DNA from: Isoetes taiwanensis | Taxonomy: Eukaryota; Streptophyta; Lycopodiopsida; Isoetales; Isoetaceae | DNA length: 64,000 nucleotides | Direction: 5' to 3' | Assembly (NCBI GenBank): GCA_021234155.1 | Contig: JAJEKV010000406.1 | Span: forward strand, 169,082-233,081 | In this document: positions 47,042-58,401 of the stretch, piece by piece | Numbering within the stretch: the stretch's first letter is position 1 | How the letters are laid out: each line of letters opens with the position of its first letter | The notes under the pieces: model-generated | The model's input: the letters and a program-made list of their open reading frames with translations, nothing else | Database searches by the model: none | Told to the model about the DNA's origin: nothing | Made by a program: the position numbers and the translations under genes

Positions 47042-48050
47042 TTGTGGTTGCCACATCAATTATTTAACTTTTAATACAAAATAAAAATGTCACATTTTCT
47101 TGCTCTTTTTTCTGCCCCCGTCCCCCCCCCCCCGCCCTTTTTTTCCTCGGGATGGCTTCCCTCTATTTCCAATTTTGGAAGTGGGGGTTGCCATTCCAAG
47201 AATCCGATCACATGACACTAGCAATGGGATAACGATGTCGTCAATCATAAAAATCAAAGGGGTCACATGCTCAATTTAAGGATGGGACCCCGTTGATAGC
47301 AATTCCTTCCGCTAGTTCCTACCTCAGATAGAAGCGTTCTCGTTAACAGGAATTAGAAGATGGTAGACATATAGGAAGTTTTCTACCACTTGGCAACAAT
47401 CCTTGTAATGGATCAGAAAAAGGACGCGAAAAGTTCTTGCACCTGTCTTCTTTTCGCAATATGGTCATGTTACTTTAACAGACCCCAACCAAAATTTAGC
47501 ATTAATATCCTTTAACGATATGATCAGACCCCAATGCAAAGGTCACTTTTTTGTACATCGAGTTTTATGCTGATATGACTTCCATCCTTAGCAGATCAAA
47601 CAACACATTGCCTACCCTATTTTGCAAAGAGATCAGAAGCAGCAAGGAATTGCAATTAAGCTGAGAAAATTATTTTTTAAGTTGTGATATGGGAAATCTT
47701 AAAAGCCCCTTTTAATATAGGTTGCATATAAAATGAGGAGCTATTCCCATTCACCAATGTAGCAAAACAATATCTCAAGAGCTCCATCAAGATGCATGTA
47801 ACAGAGGCGTTCAATGAGGATAAAGGAATTTTTTTTATTTGCTGAAAGAGAGATGATATTTTAGATAAAGGCTTAGAAGAATGAAGACCTAGCAAGAATG
47901 AACAAATTTGAACATAATAGAAAATGATCTGCATCTCAATAAAAACCTCTTCTTTCCTCGTGTATACTCAAACCAATATTGCAGTAAAGAAAATGTTGTC
48001 ACAACTTAGTTCTAACATTGTCAAAAAGTTGCTCTAACAATGCAAATGTA
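47042..48050. other. Intergenic sequence, no gene seen
   Basis: Includes a 12-13 base C run at 47,123-47,135. The left end of the CACTA relic ending at 48,867 may lie here but was not found. Confidence 0.4.
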
Positions 48051-48867
48051 GCACCTTCAGTTATTGTTAATATTAATACTCATATTATTACGATATGAAC
48101 TGACATAACGCTTGACACAATTGATGGGACAATATTTTGTAATGTTGGTGTACTAGTACTGACATCTATTGTGGTATATGCTATGGCCACAGAAACATTA
48201 AAAAAATTTGTGACACTAAAGCCCGGGGGATGCACTTATACAAAAGGGGATATGTCATGTGCATCCAGAGGATGACCAAAAATACCCATGTGCGATTTTT
48301 TGAAAGGCAAATTTGACATCTTCCATACAAAATTTACCACAAGTAGTGACAAAAGACCTCCCTAACTCATACGTGTATGTGTGAAAATGGGCCAAAAAAT
48401 TCCTGAGTCACTCAGGCATATTATATGGCACTCACAGTGAATCCCCCTTGCATTAAAGGTGCTACTATATTTTATGCTAATAACTATACCTATAATGTCA
48501 CTAGTGGGCACTGACACTAATACAGGCGGTTTGTTGGTTTCATGCGAGCCCCATTCTAGAATGTTGTATGTGTGACAACTACTGATGTTATATTTGATGC
48601 TAATAACACCACCTATAGTGTCATTAGTGGGCACTGGCATCAATACTGATGCTATATGTGTAACTACTAGTGATGCTATAATTGGTGCTAATAGCAACAT
48701 CTATAGCATCATAGCAAAGTTATCGACATTGTTGGTGATATAAAGAGTGAGGTTGTGTCACCTATAGCATCACTTCTGTAGAAATGTCACCCACCAATAA
48801 TGTCATAGTTATACTTTCTCATGTTCTGCTGACATTTTGGTGACACTAATCGACCCCTCTTGTAGTG
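48051..48867 (-). mobile_element. CACTA element end, left partner not found
   Basis: The right edge reads GACACTAATCGACCCCTCTT then GTAGTG. Its complement, CACTACAAGAGGGGTCGATT then AGTGTCACC, is a canonical plant CACTA terminus. The preceding 800 bp are rich in GTGTCACC, GACACT and TATAGCATCA motifs typical of subterminal repeats. The flanking three bases are GTT. It abuts Ty3/Gypsy gag sequence, so it probably inserted there. No matching left end was recognised upstream, so the element is truncated, diverged, or extends further left. Confidence 0.6.
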
Positions 48868-51490
48868 GTTTGGTCCCTTGCAGGAGAGAGGGGCTCTCGA
48901 GTTGCAATATTTTGTAGTGTTTATTGCTGAGCTTGAGGCATGTTTTGAAGGCACTGATTGGCAATGCACAACAATTATCAAGCTTGGCAACTTCAGGCAA
49001 GGTTCTCATCCGGCTTCGGTTTACGCGTCAAAGTTTCGATAAATTGCCATCAGAGTAAAAATTAAGGACGATTAATCGCCAATTGGCTATTTTTTTTAAT
49101 ATTTTTCAATTAGGGTTTGATAGATTAGTAGGATCCGTTTTGCACTTCGCGGGCTTGCAATCGCCCATTTCTGATTCTTTTTATCTTTGCGGAGAAAGAA
49201 ATCGCCCACATCGTAATTTTTTTATCGACATAGTAAAATAGGATTAGCCCATATATGATTTTAAAATATTTGTATGAAAAGGGAATCGCCATGCCCATCA
49301 TTAAGAAATCTTGAATTAGGGCTTAAGGCTTCAGAGATTTGGGCAGATTTCTTAGCTGAAATTTCGTAACCCCATATTGGATTACCTCGGAGATTTTTTT
49401 AGGGCTTCCATAGTGAATCCAAATAGCATTACATGCTTTTTTCATTGAAGCTTATTTGGTTTTAGTGTCATTTGGCATTCCAAATTAGCAGGTTCAAGTT
49501 TAGGATTGAAGATGATCTCCCCATTGCTTAATTATTTCGTGAAGGATCTTAAATTTCTGGAAACTTCGTGAAGAAAGTTACAAATATGAGAGTGCTTTTG
49601 CATTGTCTTGTTTTTTTCATGTACAGAACTGTATGTAATCTTACACATTTTTGCCTCAAAGGAAAGATATATGTTTGATATCTGATACTTAGTTAAGATC
49701 TGTTTATGCTTATTGAATGCTATATAACATGATTTTGTTGCAGGGATCACATATCTGATGCAAAGCACATACCTGGAGTTTGAGAAACTTCTTATAATAA
49801 CAGGTTAGTAACATATGTAGATATTGAATTAAGAAATGCTCAGAATGCTCAATTATGGAATGGTGAATGCAGGTAGAACAACAATAGTTTGCTTGTTGAA
49901 CTAAAGCGAATAGTTTGCTTGTTGAGGGAATACGTAATATGTATAATGCCTCATGAGGGAAATTAGGTTTTTCTTGGACCATTCGACTAATCCAGATTGG
50001 GTTGTAACTGGTCAAGCATACGTTCCTACCCTTTACTTTAGAAGAGGAGTATCATAGGAAATTTGGAGACCTTATCAAAACTATCAAAAGTAGAGCATAT
50101 CACATGTGAAGTGCTCAATGCTGTGATATTTGGTTTCCTTTGGTGCGCTTTTGAAATATAACATGCATTTCTGGAGTTGTGACAAAATATAACCCGTGAA
50201 GAAAATAAAATCGCCCACTAAGATTAGGATAAATTCTCTTCGAAAAAAAATCGCCCACATATTAATTAAAAAAAATCTAGAAATACCAAATAATCGCCCA
50301 TGGATAATAACATAAAAAATATTGAGTGTCCTTAATTTTTACTCTGATTGCCATAGACACAACCTGGGATGATGTTGTTTTTGAAAGGGGCTTCACGAGG
50401 ATGTAAAGAATATGTTTCTTGACCATGAAGGATTCCAGAACTTTGGATGAAGCTATAAAATTTATAATTTATTGTGATGACTGTCTTTTTGAATGTAAGC
50501 AAGAAAGACATAGTCAGATCGTCCAAATCCAACAAGGGCATGTAGCTACTCTTGTTCTGGTTCCATCTGTATAGTTTAGCGGGCCCCGGCTTGAGTCTAT
50601 GCAGATTGATCGCGCTATTGTTCAGGGTCCCTTGTCTTGCAAGGAGAAGCAACGCCGAGAGGAAACTAACTTATGCCTTCATTGCGGTGGGTCCGAACAC
50701 ATTGCTTGAGGGTACTTGTTAAATGAATATTCCAGTAGGGATACTTTAGGGGCAGGTCTGAGTAGTAGGAATCTCTCAATATCTAGTTAACATTTGCTAG
50801 ACTCCTTCCACGTGTAACGATGGCAAGGTCAGTAAAGAATGTCTGATCTCTATATGATTTAAGTCAGAGGTTGGGAATTTAGATGCTTTGACGCAACAAG
50901 ATAGTGGTGCAAATGTATTTTATAGATATTGTGTTTGCTGCTATTCTTAGAATCAGTCTCGAGCATCCTATTTCTCTTGGTGTGATTGATGGACTCAGAT
51001 CTCCTCTGGCGCAGCGTAGTATCTATTGCACCTCTTTGGGTTCTGTTTGAGGGAGCTTCTTGTAGCATTTCCTTCAATCTCATTGCTAGCCTAAGTATAC
51101 TAGTAGTCTTAGGTCTTCCCTAGCTTGAGCTACAGAACCCACAGATTGACTGGCACTCTAGATCATTCTTGCTTATTGGTTCTAACTCTAATCCCAGTTC
51201 ATCTGCATTTCTTGCCTCTGATCCAACATCTACTCCAATTCATGCACTATGATTGGTTCCTGATTTTGCCCCCATCCCTGATCCCAACTGTTTCTGCTCC
51301 GGGTCCTAATCATGTTCATGTCTCTGCTTCAATTTATGTCATAATTTTTGTAGATGACATTGTTCATGTTCCTATTCCCCTTTCTATCTCTATATCTTAT
51401 CCTAATCTTAATCCCCCTTTTCGATTCTGGCTGCATGCATTGGATGGGACGGATGAACGTAAAGACGCAGGCAAACAAACAGACATATAG
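48868..51490 (+). pseudogene. Ty3/Gypsy gag-protease remnant, split by hAT
   Basis: The frame from 48,868 reads LELQYFVVFIAELEACFEGT, then LGNFRQGSHPASVYASKFR, the conserved middle of a Ty3/Gypsy gag capsid (LxxLRQG..SV..Y...FR). After the hAT insertion it resumes IDTTWDDVVFERGFTRM. Further on come TLDEAIKFIIYCDDCLFE, then a CCHC-type zinc knuckle LCLHCGGSEHIA (C at 50,674 and 50,683, H at 50,698; stop and Tyr replace the end). An aspartic protease follows: DSGAN at 50,900-50,914 and, one frame on, FAAILRISLEHPISLGVIDG. No convincing RT follows before the microsatellite at 51,500. Stops and frameshifts abound. Order gag-knuckle-protease fits a chromovirus-like Ty3/Gypsy element. Confidence 0.75.
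49051..50346. mobile_element. Non-autonomous hAT transposon, 1,296 bp
   Basis: Terminal inverted repeats are a perfect 19 bp (CAGAGTAAAAATTAAGGAC at 49,051-49,069 and its complement at 50,328-50,346). Identical 8-bp duplications ATTGCCAT flank them (49,043-49,050 and 50,347-50,354). CAG-starting ends plus an 8-bp duplication define the hAT superfamily. It lies in gag: removing it with one duplication rejoins the codons of KFR-stop-IAIDTTWDD. Subterminal AATCGCCCA/AAATCGCCCAC motifs recur at about 49,075, 49,157, 49,200, 49,285, 50,209, 50,251 and 50,292. No transposase is encoded. Confidence 0.95.
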
Positions 51491-51499
51491 GTACATAGA

Positions 51500-51560
51500 T
51501 GGATGGATGGATGGATGGATGGATGGATGGATGGATGGATGGATAGATAGATAGATAGTA
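51500..51560 (+). repeat. GATG/GATA microsatellite
   Basis: About eleven GATG units followed by four GATA units. It lies between the Gypsy remnant and the LINE 3' half. Confidence 0.95.
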
Positions 51561-51564
51561 TTTT

Positions 51565-51797
51565 TTACATCATCCCATATGTTAGAGTGCGCCAAGGATG
51601 CCCGCTGTCTCCTATGCTATTCGGCATCTTCATGAACTTGAAGACTGGATAAAGGAGCGGCATCTAACTGGGTCGAGAATAGGTATGTACATTGTGCAAT
51701 TGCTTCTTTACGAGATGATGTGGTATTAGTGGCAAATAAAGAGCATATCTTACGAAAGCATTTGCAATGCCTAGAGTCTTTTTGCATGGAAAAATAG
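51565..51797 (+). pseudogene. LINE RT fragment with one-base deletion in YADD
   Basis: RVRQGCPLSPMLFGIF is RT block 4. The next block, 51,700-51,735, reads LLLY then, after a one-base loss, DDVVLVANKE. The codon for Ala in YADD is short by one base (TAC-GA-GAT-GAT at 51,709-51,719). A stop lies before the following frame. Confidence 0.75.
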
Positions 51798-52745
51798 ATG
51801 ATAGTTAATGTGGCTAAGTCCAAAATAATGGTATTTGGTACCAGAGATAGACCGATTTTCAAGTACAAAGGGCTGGAGCTAGAGACAGTAGAATGTGATA
51901 AATACCTGGGGATAGACTTTTCATCCAAGTACAACTGGAGAGATTGCATCAGACGCAGGGTCACAGGAAGCAAGAATGCATTGTACAGTATGCTATCAAA
52001 ATGCAGTAGAGCTTCTCTTACAGAGTGGGGGCAACAGATTGAATCCATTCAAAAGATCTTTCTTCGCGAGGAACTAGGCATAAAGCCCCAGATTCCTTAT
52101 GCAATCATGTTGGCTGAGGCTGGCCTATTCCCAATGGAGTTGGAAGCACTTTTCCAGACAATAAATTTTGTCAACAGGGTACGAGGGCAACCAACAGATC
52201 GTCTATCATACCAGGCTATGTTGAGCTCTGAAACATCCGAGTGGATGCAAGACATCCGTGAATGGACAAGCAGATGGGGTGTGATGCATGCCAATTGGCC
52301 CAATAACAAGTTAGATGCACGTAGATTGCTCGAAAAGCTTGCAGTAGAACACATATGGAAAGATCCAGGAAAGAAAATGCAGTATTACAGGGTAAATGTG
52401 GATTGCCAACTTGATTATGAGAGCCAAGCCTATTTGAACACAGATATTCCATGGGGATACAAACAGGTCATTGCCAGATACAGAACAGGCTCACACAGAC
52501 TTGCGATTGAGATTGGAAGATGGTTTAAAATCCCCATCGAAGATCGGATTTTCAAGTTATGTGAAGAAAGCGAAATCGAGGATGAGTACCATACATCTAT
52601 ACAATGCCCGGCATATCAGCATATCAGGGAAAAGTTCAACATTCAGGTGGCTGATTTTCATTCACTCTTAGCGCTACCACCCCTACATTTGAGCCTATAC
52701 ATGAGAGCGATGGATGCATACCGGTCTATACTGCTGAAATTGTAA
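51798..52745 (+). CDS. LINE ORF2 C-terminal open frame
   Basis: 315 residues open. KSKIMVFGTRDRP and ECDKYLGIDFSSKYNW are the RT thumb region that follows YADD in LINEs. The rest is the long C-terminal domain, ending with FKLCEESEIEDEYHTSIQC at about 52,550-52,610, a C...H-x4-C knuckle-type motif, then ILLKL and a stop. The frame is intact although the N-terminal half of the RT is missing, which suggests a fairly recent insertion. It would not make a working enzyme: endonuclease and most RT blocks are absent. Confidence 0.75.
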   Translation: MIVNVAKSKIMVFGTRDRPIFKYKGLELETVECDKYLGIDFSSKYNWRDCIRRRVTGSKNALYSMLSKCSRASLTEWGQQIESIQKIFLREELGIKPQIPYAIMLAEAGLFPMELEALFQTINFVNRVRGQPTDRLSYQAMLSSETSEWMQDIREWTSRWGVMHANWPNNKLDARRLLEKLAVEHIWKDPGKKMQYYRVNVDCQLDYESQAYLNTDIPWGYKQVIARYRTGSHRLAIEIGRWFKIPIEDRIFKLCEESEIEDEYHTSIQCPAYQHIREKFNIQVADFHSLLALPPLHLSLYMRAMDAYRSILLKL

Positions 52746-52815
52746 AAGTTTTCAGGCTCCATGGTCTCTCAAGGCCCTACATGAGCTAGACCAATAAATA
52801 AATAAATATTGGCAG

Positions 52816-53160
52816 CATCCATGAGGACCTATGACAGACCTCTAGAGACTTAAACACAAGATAGGACATTTCTCTTCAAAATAAAAGCTTCGACATATGT
52901 TTTGTCAAATAGATTGCATTCTAACAGATTGCAAGTACAAGTTATATTGCATTCCTATATGTGCGTCTATTATGTTTAGCATGAGGCAACATCTCACCTT
53001 CTATGAATGGGTTCTACTTCAAATGAAGCACGTAGTTGCAATTACTCCTGCATAAATATTACAATAAGCTTGAAAAGAATATCTTCTATATCACATGCCC
53101 AGGAGACATCCTCAAATTCCCTTGAGACACTGGCGGTCTCATCTAAATTAGCACCATCAC
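52816..53160. other. Spacer, no gene seen
   Basis: About 345 bp between the two LINE pieces, without motifs that I recognise. Confidence 0.4.
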
Positions 53161-53164
53161 AAGC

Positions 53165-54290
53165 TCAATGTAGTTAGTTTCATGGAATGTTCAGGGATAG
53201 TCTCCTCCCCCCTCAAGCGGAGTCGCATTTCTTTCTACTTATCTATATTGGATGCTTAGTTTGTATGTCTCCAACAAGTGTCGCAAGGGATACGTATCAA
53301 AGCTTGCATATATGATTGGTCGAAGGCTTAATGTCCTTATCGCAGCAGCTGATTCTGCTAGTGTAGGGGTGGTGATAGCATGGCTTCCTTCCTTGCCAGT
53401 CATCTTCACTCAGGTTGAGCGTTTTGGTCGTCAGGCCCTAACTGTATGGCAAGAACAAGGGGTTAAGTATGGTCTAATTAATATTTATGCCCACAACAGG
53501 CCCCATCAGCTTGCTCCTTGCGAGGGAAGATGGTCAGCTTGGGCTGCCACATTTTATGGCTGCTTGATGGGGATCTTAATATGGTGGAAATGGAGCCCGA
53601 TCGGTTGGGGGCTACCTCTACAGTAGTGTCTGGTTTTGAATGCCAGCAGTGGCTCCGTCTACTCCATGACTGCAATCTCTCGGAGATTGATGGTGAAGGC
53701 GCCTTTACTTGGTGCAATGGTCAAGTTGGTGGGGGTCGCGCAAGCTCTTGGTTGGATAGAGCTTACTGGAATGCAAATGCAATTGTGGCACTTCCAGGTC
53801 TCTTCTGATTCTGTCTCAAAAACAACTTAGTTTCAGACCACCATCTGCAATTCCTTTCAGACGAGCATTTGCAGCAGCGACGGCCTGGACGGACATGTTT
53901 TCGCTTGAATGTAAATTTCTTGATGGATGATGACTTTCAAGAAGGCTGCAATAACACTTGGACAAATGCCTTCAGCCGACATCGAGGCATGACTGGCATA
54001 GTGGATGCAATTGCGGCAGTCAAAGGTTTTGCCAAACAGTGGGGCCAAGAGTCTGCAGCAGCAATTCACACTTTATTGGACATCTTGTATCTGGACCTGC
54101 TCCATTCTCGATAGGGACTTCTTCCAGGTGTTCATGATCGAGATATTCTAGCACAGATCCAAGCATTGGAGGAGGAGCAAATCCAGCAGGCAAAGATGAA
54201 GGCAGCACTGCAGTGGTTTCGTGATGGAGACCATTGTACATGCTTCTTTTCCGTACGGCTAAGAACCATCATTCAATTAAATTGGGATTA
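53165..54290 (+). pseudogene. LINE endonuclease domain (third LINE), no RT
   Basis: The endonuclease starts LVSWNVQG at 53,174-53,197, continues VIAWLPSLPVIFTQVERFG and, in another frame, LLDGDLNMVEMEPDRLG (about 53,560-53,610), then FTWCNGQVGGGRASSWLDRA and, after a frame change, VSDHHLQFL at about 53,828. GDLN, S-x-LDR and SDH are the catalytic blocks of the LINE endonuclease. A linker follows with ALQWFRDGDHCTCFFSVRLR at about 54,205-54,260, where LINEs have W...GD..T.FF. Sequence similarity stops at about 54,290 and RT is absent. It lies downstream of a LINE 3' half, the reverse of the normal order, so the two are separate insertions. Confidence 0.75.
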
Positions 54291-54480
54291 TGTCTATTCC
54301 AAAATCGCGCCGTATAAGCATTTTATTGACCATTATATTGAATTAACCACACTTTTGCACTGTGTTCATTTTCGGGCTGGGAATATGCATTTTATGTGAA
54401 AATGCAAAGGCATTCAAATATTCGATGCAAATGACCCATATTATGACAGAATGTAGGCAGTTGAAAAAGCAGGAAATTGC
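54291..54480. other. Junction after the LINE fragment
   Basis: No gene seen. A half-copy of the palindromic motif (AAAATCGCGCC) lies at 54,300-54,310 and may mark the left edge of the palindrome-bearing region. Confidence 0.35.
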
Positions 54481-54483
54481 CTA

Positions 54484-54936
54484 TTAATTCGCACATTCAC
54501 GGACGACAACGAAATCTAAACATTGAAATTGTAATGCTTTACGAGTAAATAACAACAAGCAAGTTGCTACAAAACAGAGATTTTCGTGGTTCAAATCGCG
54601 CGTGGCCCGATTTGCTTGGCATAAATAACGCATTACAATAGAACATAAACTACAAAAACTAATCGATTCATCGCCCTCGGTATTTGCAGCGGTCACGAGA
54701 TCCCGTCGATCATGAACAAACCATGCTCGATTCCATATAAGATGGATTACAACATCAAAGGGATCAGGATAGAAGCGGACAGGATTCATAGCAACGACAT
54801 CAAGCCAGTCCTGAAGTTCTATTTCTAGCTCGCGGCACCTGCAGAGGTCCGCATGGTTCATCTTGCAGGTAATAGAATGTGCCATAATAACAAGGAGAAG
54901 GGAGACCGGGCCCGATTCGGGGGCTATTTCATGCAT
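54484..54936 (-). CDS. Unidentified 150-residue ORF
   Basis: The frame reads MHEIAPESGPVSLLLVIMAH, then LQDWLDVVAMNPVRFYPDPF and DVVIHLIWNRAWFVHDRRD. Hydrophobic and Cys-rich segments occur in the second half. I recognise no domain. It lies just 3' of the HAD-like exon on the same strand and could be a further exon or a separate gene of the same element. A palindromic copy at 54,593-54,613 lies within it, which argues that at least that part is not coding. Confidence 0.25.
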   Translation of the reverse strand: MHEIAPESGPVSLLLVIMAHSITCKMNHADLCRCRELEIELQDWLDVVAMNPVRFYPDPFDVVIHLIWNRAWFVHDRRDLVTAANTEGDESISFCSLCSIVMRYLCQANRATRDLNHENLCFVATCLLLFTRKALQFQCLDFVVVRECAN

Positions 54937-55146
54937 ACCTATTTATACACACCAAAATTATTGGACAAGTATATACATACAAATTATTGCAAGTATAGCA
55001 AACCGTACACATAATATAAAAAAAACAATACGCGAGAACCAATAATCTTTGATAAAAGAACACAATATATATTCAAAACCTTTCATTATAAAGTATATTT
55101 CATATTCAAAACTTTTTGGAAAGTGTATTTCCTGTATACATATATA

Positions 55147-55781
55147 TCAAAAAAGTTCCCTTTCTAGAACGATTTTCTCAAGTTCCCTGTCAATTTCCCC
55201 TGTCCGATCAAGTTGTGGGTATAGTGTTTGTATCTCTTCGACCGTTTTTCCTGAAGCTATTTCCTGCAGGACACTAACAAAGCGAAGCAGGAAGTCATCT
55301 TTGTCAAAATCTTGAGGATGATAGGATGGCGGATTCAATGACTGTGACTGATTGAAGCAACACTTTAGAGCGTCATCATCCACAATGATTATGCCTTCCT
55401 TATCCTCAACACCTAGGGCATCCATCATGTTGCGCAAGCATTTCACAAATATCTTTTTACCTGTCGGTTCTTTAGGGTTTGTGAATGAAGCACATTTGCT
55501 TTGATCCCAGATGGACGCCCAATTTCTATTTAGCTCAGGCACTACTTTCAAAACATCCTGTATATTTCTATGCTCCATGGATGACCAAATTGCACAACAA
55601 AACAGACTGAAGGCCTGGTCCAACATCTCCTTCCGGATAAGGGGCGGGTAAACATATTTGAATGCGTGTCTCAAATGGTTGTTGGCGCATACCATGACTT
55701 TTCAAACGTTGCTTTAGGTAACGTTCTACATAGCACACCATTCAAATCAAAGACCATTACTTTTGGGAAGCCAAATCATTT
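55147..55781 (-). pseudogene. FCP1-like HAD phosphatase domain exon
   Basis: After the 3' splice site at 55,782 the exon reads FGFPKVMVFDLNGVLCRT. DLNG (55,737-55,748) is the DxDx-type motif I of HAD/FCP1-like (NLI-interacting factor) phosphatases; the second Asp is Asn, as in many plant paralogues. A frameshift near 55,700 leads to the open frame 55,147-55,695: FSLFCCAIWSSMEHRNIQDV (motif with IWSS), WDQSKCASFT, then GIIIVDDDALKCCFN (the DD of motif IV), then an acidic C-terminus ending ERELF. FCP1-like enzymes dephosphorylate serine in other proteins. A TGA lies three codons into the exon (probably CGA mutated), so this copy is likely inactive. It forms the C-terminal part of the gene to its right. 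Confidence 0.7.
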
Positions 55782-55974
55782 CTGTAAGAAGAACAATAAC
55801 GTATGAGATGAAAGAAATGGAAAACAAAAACGCGCCAGGCGCGATTTCATGAATGATGCATGTCAACATAATTCAAAAGTATGCTCTAGGAAACTCCAAA
55901 TCGCGCCAGGCGCGATTTCTATATGCTTCTAGTTTGTAAAATGCATGGATATCAAAAAGGAACATTGTCGATAC
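55782..55974 (-). other. Intron of the HAD/methylase-like gene
   Basis: 193 bp. Donor GTATCGACA follows ...GACGAAAAG; acceptor TTCTTCTTACAG. Reading across it joins an acidic linker to the HAD motif I exon. Two copies of the GC-core palindrome (55,828-55,847 and 55,898-55,918) lie inside it. Confidence 0.65.
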
Positions 55975-57960
55975 CTTTTCGTCTTCATCATTCCCGTGTT
56001 CTCTTTATCCCTTGCATCTTTATTCGACTTGCCTCCGGCGCTAGAAGCACCAACCACATCGGTTGAGATGCATGCAGTGTGAACTACGCTTGATAGTTCA
56101 TTACTCTTTTACTTAAACGGCTAGTGTTATCAGATTTGGAGTCCGCTTCATCATCAATATTGTTATTATCATCATCCTTGGCATTGTCATCTTGGTCTAT
56201 ATTTTCGGGGCCAAGAATGTTCCACCGTGCATGTCGATAGGTACTTGGAGATGCGCACGCTCGTCCATGTCATCCATGATGTTGGAGCCACGCAATGCCT
56301 GTCTCAGAATCTCCCGTTCCTTAAGCAAATCTGAAGGTATTTCGGCCTTAGAGCTAGAAGCTTTGTTTTTTGCACTGCCGATTGGTCCCCTAGGGGCTTC
56401 CTCTAGTACTTTCTCAAAGAAGAGGTCCAAAAAATTTCTGGCTCGATCATCGGAGACGACGCTCTGGCATTTCCTTGCTAACTTCAAAGCTTCTCTACCG
56501 ATGTAACCTCCAACGTGAAGTTCCCAGCAAGTTGTTCCCAATGGACAAAATGCTTCAATGAGATACTGGGAAAGGTCCATAGAGAACCCGTTCTTGTTTA
56601 GCTTCCCCTTATGTGAAGTTAGGAGCTCATACTTAATGTGGCCCACAAGAACTGGGTCGTCCTCGTTTTCTTCCTCATCCTCCTCTTCCTCCTCTAACTC
56701 TTCCACGACCTTGACAGCCTTCCCCTTGTCTTCTTGCTCCAGATAGAAGACGTTTCGCAGGATGCGTTCATCTAACTGATAGCACTGCCATGCTAGTTTC
56801 TCTCCATCTGCTTTTCCCTTAAGCCTTTCATATTCCTTATCATCCATCATGGCTATCATAATAATAAGCACATGAGAAATTTTACTTGCTGTGCTGAAGT
56901 CACTGTCCTTGTTTTCATCTATGAGGATCGCCTGTCGTATGACTTTCACGCATTCTAAGTCATTTGCAGCACTTAGAGCATATGCATAGGACATGTCGGA
57001 GGGACATATAGTGACGATTGTGTAATTCATTTCTGTCGTGCAACCACTGCATATGTTGAAGAACGTATTATAGTCTTCAAGTGACCATCTGGCGCCTCGG
57101 CTATCAAGCACGAAGAGTGTGATATCATGAGGACCTTCACCCACTTCTGGCAAGGCACACTTGAAACCAGTGGACACTTGATAAAAAAATGTGGATTCCA
57201 TCTCCGGGGTCTGCTTCACCAACGCGACTTTTCGTTTCAAGTCGGATGCAACTTTTGTGTGAATCCAGCGATCTTTGCAGCGTTCTTCAACCTGGCTGCT
57301 TGACAAAGTCCTTGGACCAAAATACATACTTCTTTAGGTCGTCGTTGGAGACGTTATACTTTTGCATTAGTCCTAACTCCGACAATGACCACTCTGATGT
57401 AAGCCTTTGCAATTCCTCACCAAGCGCCTTCTTGAGCACTCTAATATTCTTATTTCGTCGCATGCATCTTCAAAGGATACCATAGCCTTTGTTCTTTGAG
57501 GTTTTTCTTGTAAAGGATTTCCTTTTTGATTAACCTATCGACTGAGATGAGTTCTTGATCTTCCAATCCCTGGGCCTTCCTCATCTCTGTTATATGGATA
57601 TCAAAAATTGATGTGTCAACAGGAGGAAATCTTCCTTGTGAATCGGCAACTTCTTCTCCCGTGGGCGTCCCGAATTCATTCCATTTCTCCCAAAGCGGGA
57701 TCTGAAGCAAAAACTATCTTGCGAGGCATCCTTGGGTACAGTTGGTTCTTCGGCAGCATCACCCTTTTCATCTCCTTTTTTTTTCTTTGATCTGGTGCTC
57801 TTGGTCTTGTCCTGTATTATAGTTTGACTAAGTGTCCTTTCCGGCAACTTGAATTGGCGCTTTTGGTATGCAATGCGGTAGGCATTGGCTTCCCATATTC
57901 AATCCCTTTGGTTAGAGCATGCGAAGTTGCTCTATATAGGGATTTGCAAGGAATAACCGT
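55975..57960 (-). pseudogene. DNA-methyltransferase-like domain with acidic linker
   Basis: Read right to left: EYGKPMPTALHTK (about 57,900), a Lys-rich segment (57,720-57,847), IPLWEKWNEFGTPTGEEV (about 57,660-57,705), KALGEELQRLTSEWSLSELG (about 57,400), then the open frame 56,197-57,327 (376 residues). In it HDITLFVLDSRGARWSLEDY (residues 67-86) lies where N4/N6 DNA methylases have DPPY-W. About 185 residues later AFCPLGTTCWELHVGGYIGR and REALKLARKCQSVVSDD (259-294) match the SAM-binding FxGxGT...GR motif. This order, catalytic motif first, is that of beta-class DNA methylases. DPPY is replaced by DSRG, so methylation is doubtful. A Glu/Asp run (211-223) sits between them, and an Asp/Asn-rich linker follows. 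At least four frameshifts. Confidence 0.5.
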
Positions 57961-58401
57961 TAGCTTTATAATCGTGAATTCAAACAATCCTTCTAGTTTA
58001 AAATCGCCGCAGCAGCGATTTCATATTAGAAGGCAAATCAGCGCCGGTAGCGATTTGCCTTCTCTAAATAACAAAGGGTTTTGAAATAGTAGATGGTTCT
58101 AGTCATTATAAGCAAATCGGCGCTTTGGCGATTTCATATTAGAATACAAATTTAGCCCGCAGCGATTTGCCTACTGAGAAAAGCGGCTATCTTCAAGGGG
58201 ACACCATGTCTCCTCGGGCTAGGCAAATGGCGTGGCTCAATTTGTATTCTAATATAAAATCGGCGCCCGGTAGCGATTTTTATTTGACGAAGCGTCTACC
58301 ATCGGGAACCCTTTGCTATTTAGAAGGCCCATTGCCTTCTACTATAATCGCGCTTGGCGCGATTTAGTATCTGAAAAAATAAAAATGTGGGAAGAGAATT
58401 A

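Larger units (their letters stand above)
51565..52815 (+). mobile_element. LINE 3' half (second LINE)
   Basis: 5'-truncated. It begins inside the RT (VRVRQGCPLSPMLFGIF at about 51,578), has the catalytic block with one base lost (see next entries), then a long open C-terminal region and a short tail ending in AATAAATAAATAAATA at about 52,792-52,810. The tail differs from that of the LINE at 18-29 kb, so this is another family. Confidence 0.8.
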